Assembly: GCA_021324435.1 (NCBI GenBank)
Contig: JAJPIZ010000018.1
Span: 1 to 34,760 of the forward strand
Direction of reading: 5' to 3'
Length of the DNA: 34,760 bases
From: Anaerolineae bacterium
Lineage (GTDB): Bacteria > Chloroflexota > Anaerolineae > Anaerolineales > Villigracilaceae
Shown here: positions 32,166-34,760 of the stretch, piece after piece
How positions within the stretch are numbered: the first letter of the stretch is position 1
How the letters are laid out: every line of letters begins with the position of its first letter
Program-made: the position numbers and the translations under genes
The notes under the pieces: generated by a model
What the model was told of the DNA's origin: nothing
The model's input: the letters and a program-made list of their open reading frames with translations, nothing else
The model's database searches: none

Positions 32166-33476
32166 TTAGAGAAAATGCAGATCTCTGGCTTGCTTTTCCA
32201 AATCCTTGCGAAAATCGGGATGCGCAATGCCGATCAGCTGTTGCGCGCGTTGGCGGATGGTCTTGCCGTACAGGGCCGCCACACCGTATTCAGTGACAAC
32301 GTAATGGATATGATTGCGGCTGGTCACCACGCCCGCGCCCTGCTTCAACATGCACACGATGCGGCTGAGCAGAGTCCCGTCTTTGAGCGTGGTCGTGCTG
32401 GGCAGAGCAATGATGGGAACGCCGCCTTTCGAACGCGAGGCGCCGTAGACGAAATCCAGTTGGCCGCCGACGCCACTATAGAATTTGGGGCCGATGCTGT
32501 CGGCGCAGACCTGACCGGTGACATCCACCTCGATGGCCGAGTTGATGGCGACCATGCGCTCGTTCTGCGCGATGACGAAGGGATCGTTGATGTATTCCGT
32601 ACGATGCAGTTCGATCAATGGGTTGTCATCCACCCAATCGTAAAGTTTCTTCGTGCCGAGGATGAAGCCGGCTACGATCTTGCCGGGATGCAGGCTTTTG
32701 CGCGAACTGGTCAACACGCCGCGTTCGACCAATTCGATCACGCCGTCGGAGAACAACTCGCTGTGCACACCGAGGTCTTTTTTGTTGAACAGATATTTCA
32801 AGACTGCATCTGGAATAGCGCCTATGCCCATTTGCATGGTCGCGCCATCGGGAATCAACTCCGCAATGTGACCGGCAATCTTTTCCACCACATCGCTGTT
32901 TCCGTCTTCGGTCATCGCCATTTCGGGAATGGGATAATTGACCGGCACAATGTAATTCAAACGGCTCACATGAATGAACGAATCGCCCAATGTGCGCGGC
33001 ATCTGTTCGTTGACTTCCGCGATGATCACTTTGGCTGATTCCGCCGCGGATTTTGTGAGACCAACTTCCACACCGAGACTGCAAAAGCCATGCTCATCCG
33101 GCGGCGAGACATGAATCATGGCAACGTCCAAAGGCAGGATGCCGCGCTTGAACAGCAAGGGAAATTCAGAAAGCAGAACGGGCGTGAAATCCGCGCGGCC
33201 CTCCTGCACAGCTTTGCGGACATTAGCGCTGATGAACATGGTGTTCACGCGCAGATGCCCTTCCATTTCAGGCTTGACATAGTCGGCAGGACCAACCGTC
33301 AGGGCCTGGCAGATTTCCACATCTTTGAGTTTCGGAGCGTATTCGACCAGAGCCGAGAGCGACTTCTGGGGCACCGACACGTTACCGGTCAGAAAGATGC
33401 GGTTGCCCGATTGAATCGCCTTGACCGCTTCCTGCGGGCTGACCACCCGCGATTGATACTGGCTAGTCCAATCCAT
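32166..33476 (-). CDS. Acetyl-CoA hydrolase/transferase (4-hydroxybutyrate CoA-transferase type)
   Basis: A 436-residue class I CoA-transferase-like enzyme that moves CoA between acetyl-CoA and another short acid, or hydrolyses it. The catalytic glutamate is Glu240 in LGVHSELFSDG. Other family blocks are GNVSVPQKSL near 31-40, VSPPDEHGFCSLG and the glycine-rich MQMGIGAIPDAVL. GGAGACGG precedes the ATG. It overlaps the 3' end of the alanine dehydrogenase gene by 14 bases, so the two are coupled. Likely roles are acetate formation or use of butyrate-type acids; the partner acid is not fixed by sequence. Confidence 0.9.
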   Translation of the reverse strand: MDWTSQYQSRVVSPQEAVKAIQSGNRIFLTGNVSVPQKSLSALVEYAPKLKDVEICQALTVGPADYVKPEMEGHLRVNTMFISANVRKAVQEGRADFTPVLLSEFPLLFKRGILPLDVAMIHVSPPDEHGFCSLGVEVGLTKSAAESAKVIIAEVNEQMPRTLGDSFIHVSRLNYIVPVNYPIPEMAMTEDGNSDVVEKIAGHIAELIPDGATMQMGIGAIPDAVLKYLFNKKDLGVHSELFSDGVIELVERGVLTSSRKSLHPGKIVAGFILGTKKLYDWVDDNPLIELHRTEYINDPFVIAQNERMVAINSAIEVDVTGQVCADSIGPKFYSGVGGQLDFVYGASRSKGGVPIIALPSTTTLKDGTLLSRIVCMLKQGAGVVTSRNHIHYVVTEYGVAALYGKTIRQRAQQLIGIAHPDFRKDLEKQARDLHFL

Positions 33477-34557
33477 CGTCCGTCTCCTTGCTCGTCAAAC
33501 GCGTGAGATGGCGATTTTCACCGTTGTAGGTGTTAACAGCGACCTCAATGGAGGGATTCTGCAAGATCGCTTTCGGCCCCATCGCGATCTCTATGATGTA
33601 AGGCATGGCCGCGTTGACAAACGCATGCGTGGCCGTGCGCGCTACCGCGCTGGGCATGTTGGGCACACAATAATGCAGAATGCCTTCTTCGATGTAAACG
33701 GGATGCTCGTGCGTGGTTGGACGCGATGTTTCGACGCAACCGCCCTCATCAATGCTGACGTCCATGATGACCGAGCGCGGTTTCATCGAACGAACCATTT
33801 CACGCGTGACGAGAATCGGCGGGGTCTTTCCGGAAACGAGAATCGCGCCGACCACTACATCCGCATATGCGACCGAACGCTCAAGATTGCGTTTGGTGGA
33901 AATCATGGTCACGATGTTCGGGAAACGATCCCACAAGCGTTGGAGCGCGCCGAGGTTATGATCAATCACCGTGACGTGCGCGCCCATTCCCAAAAACATC
34001 TGTGTGGCATACGTGCCGACCACCCCCGCGCCGAGGATCACAATTTCCGCGGGCGGCACACCGGGCACACCGCCCAACAAAATGCCTTTGCCTCCCCAGT
34101 TGTTTTGAAGCAGGCGCGCCGCAATCTGCGCGGCCATCGCGCCGCCGATCTGGCTGAACGGTCTCAGAACCGGCAGACTTCCATCCGGCGCTTCGATCTG
34201 TTCATACGCGACCGATGTGATTTTCTTTTCAAGCAGGATGTCAATCTTGTCCTGCCGCGCCGAAGCAAGATGCAGGAAGCCCGCCAGAATCGTTTCAGGC
34301 CTCAGCCAATTCAACTCCTGCTTCAATGGCCGCGCGACTTTCAGCAAAAGATCGGCGCGGCCAAAGACTTCCTCCGTCGAATAGACCAGACGCGCGCCGG
34401 ACTTTTCGTAATCGGCGTCGCTGAAGCCCGCCCCCACCCCCGCTTCATGCTGGACGAAGACCGTGTGTCCGTTTTGAGTCAATATCTGCACGCCTGCGGG
34501 CGACAGCCCCACGCGAAACTCAAAGGGACGGCTTTCTTTTGGTATTCCAATGTTCAT
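33463..34557 (-). CDS. ald: Alanine dehydrogenase
   Basis: NAD-dependent interconversion of alanine with pyruvate plus ammonia. The protein has 364 residues. Substrate residues are Arg15, Lys73 (LLKVARP) and catalytic His96 (GFLHLA). The NAD-binding fold has ILGAGVVG at 174-181, and catalytic Asp270 is in DVSIDEGGC. GGAGGG precedes the ATG. It is coupled to the CoA-transferase gene, and a probable aminotransferase gene lies upstream on the same strand. Together with pyruvate kinase it ties carbon flow at pyruvate to ammonia. Confidence 0.95.
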   Translation of the reverse strand: MNIGIPKESRPFEFRVGLSPAGVQILTQNGHTVFVQHEAGVGAGFSDADYEKSGARLVYSTEEVFGRADLLLKVARPLKQELNWLRPETILAGFLHLASARQDKIDILLEKKITSVAYEQIEAPDGSLPVLRPFSQIGGAMAAQIAARLLQNNWGGKGILLGGVPGVPPAEIVILGAGVVGTYATQMFLGMGAHVTVIDHNLGALQRLWDRFPNIVTMISTKRNLERSVAYADVVVGAILVSGKTPPILVTREMVRSMKPRSVIMDVSIDEGGCVETSRPTTHEHPVYIEEGILHYCVPNMPSAVARTATHAFVNAAMPYIIEIAMGPKAILQNPSIEVAVNTYNGENRHLTRLTSKETDDGLD

Positions 34558-34591
34558 CGTGCCCTCCGGCCCTCACCCATCCCCACCCCAG

Positions 34592-34635
34592 CCCTCCCCT
34601 TCCCTCTCCCGAATTCGGGAGAGGGAAGGGGAGGG
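34592..34635. repeat. Perfect 44-base GC-rich palindrome
   Basis: Two 22-base arms of CCCTCCCC-type sequence meet at a central GAATTC with no mismatch. It fills the gap (34558-34691) between ald and the partial gene upstream, along with a C-rich stretch. The type is common as dispersed intergenic repeats. It could also end transcription of the upstream gene, although no T run follows. Confidence 0.85.
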
Positions 34636-34691
34636 TGCCGCTCGCCCGCTGTTCTTTGCGGGAAGGCGGGAGGGGGTAGATGAGGAAAAAT

Positions 34692-34760
34692 TCATTTTAT
34701 ATTCAGCACTTCCCTGATGGAAGGAAGCGCCCAGTCAATTGTCTCTTTGTCAATCACCAG
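34692..34760 (-). CDS. 3' end of a probable class III aminotransferase gene (partial)
   Basis: The last 22 codons and the TGA stop of a gene that continues beyond the window. The residues LVIDKETIDWALPSIREVLN match in style the closing helix of class III (acetylornithine/4-aminobutyrate type) aminotransferases. This is a short stretch, so the family call is tentative. Its position upstream of ald would fit amino-group metabolism. Confidence 0.55.
   Translation of the reverse strand: MVIDKETIDWALPSIREVLNIK

Noticed and set aside
32175-33038. A 287-codon plus-strand frame opposite the CoA-transferase gene
   Set aside because: The minus-strand gene has a catalytic Glu motif, ribosome binding site and terminator; the plus frame has none.

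Overview
The window looks like a chromosomal segment of a Chloroflexota bacterium, probably class Anaerolineae. This rests on gene content: fused KorA/KorB 2-oxoacid oxidoreductase, an arginine-tip EF-P, many intercistronic 1-29 nt overlaps, an S53 peptidase, and sugar ABC genes with trehalose synthase. It also rests on intergenic inverted repeats of a type I associate with that group. The assignment is inferred, since there is no rRNA and no search could be run. Coding density is high, genes lie on both strands, and one tRNA is present.

Region by region. 1-150 is an inverted-repeat element. 213-2910 (+) holds a TenA/PqqC-fold protein and a YyaL-type thioredoxin-domain protein. 2952-6903 (-) holds tatA, fabH, fabF and an HAD-DinB fusion. 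7019-12343 (-) holds a Cys-rich unknown, efp and a tightly overlapping chain hsp20-lon-response regulator-GNAT-mogA. 12384-15043 (-) holds tpx, tRNA-Arg(TCT) and an overlapping pair of unknown genes. 15491-19179 (+) is a gntR-korA-korB operon with a promoter and a palindrome at its head. 19252-21308 holds arfB, a fragment on the other strand, and a secreted S53 peptidase. 21390-22265 is an EamA exporter. 22344-28679 (+) is a LacI-controlled sugar locus: lacI, substrate-binding lipoprotein, two permeases and treS. 28752-32060 (-) is a three-gene overlapping unit: an unknown DUF4388-like protein, an 8-TM membrane protein and pyruvate kinase. 32166-34760 (-) holds an acetyl-CoA hydrolase/CoA-transferase, alanine dehydrogenase and the 3' end of a probable class III aminotransferase.

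The genes suggest a heterotroph or fermenter. It imports a gluco-disaccharide and converts it with TreS. Pyruvate kinase, ferredoxin-linked 2-oxoacid oxidation (KorAB), CoA transfer and alanine dehydrogenase act downstream in carbon metabolism.

The most remarkable object is the second sugar permease (25840-27051). About 120 residues are inserted in its first extracytoplasmic loop, and the insert carries a CASCH c-type heme motif in a cytochrome c-like context. The ABC permease is otherwise intact on both sides. A covalent heme domain built into a MalG-type permease is not something I know to have been characterised. It sits under a LacI regulator with two matching CACGTG-centred operators.
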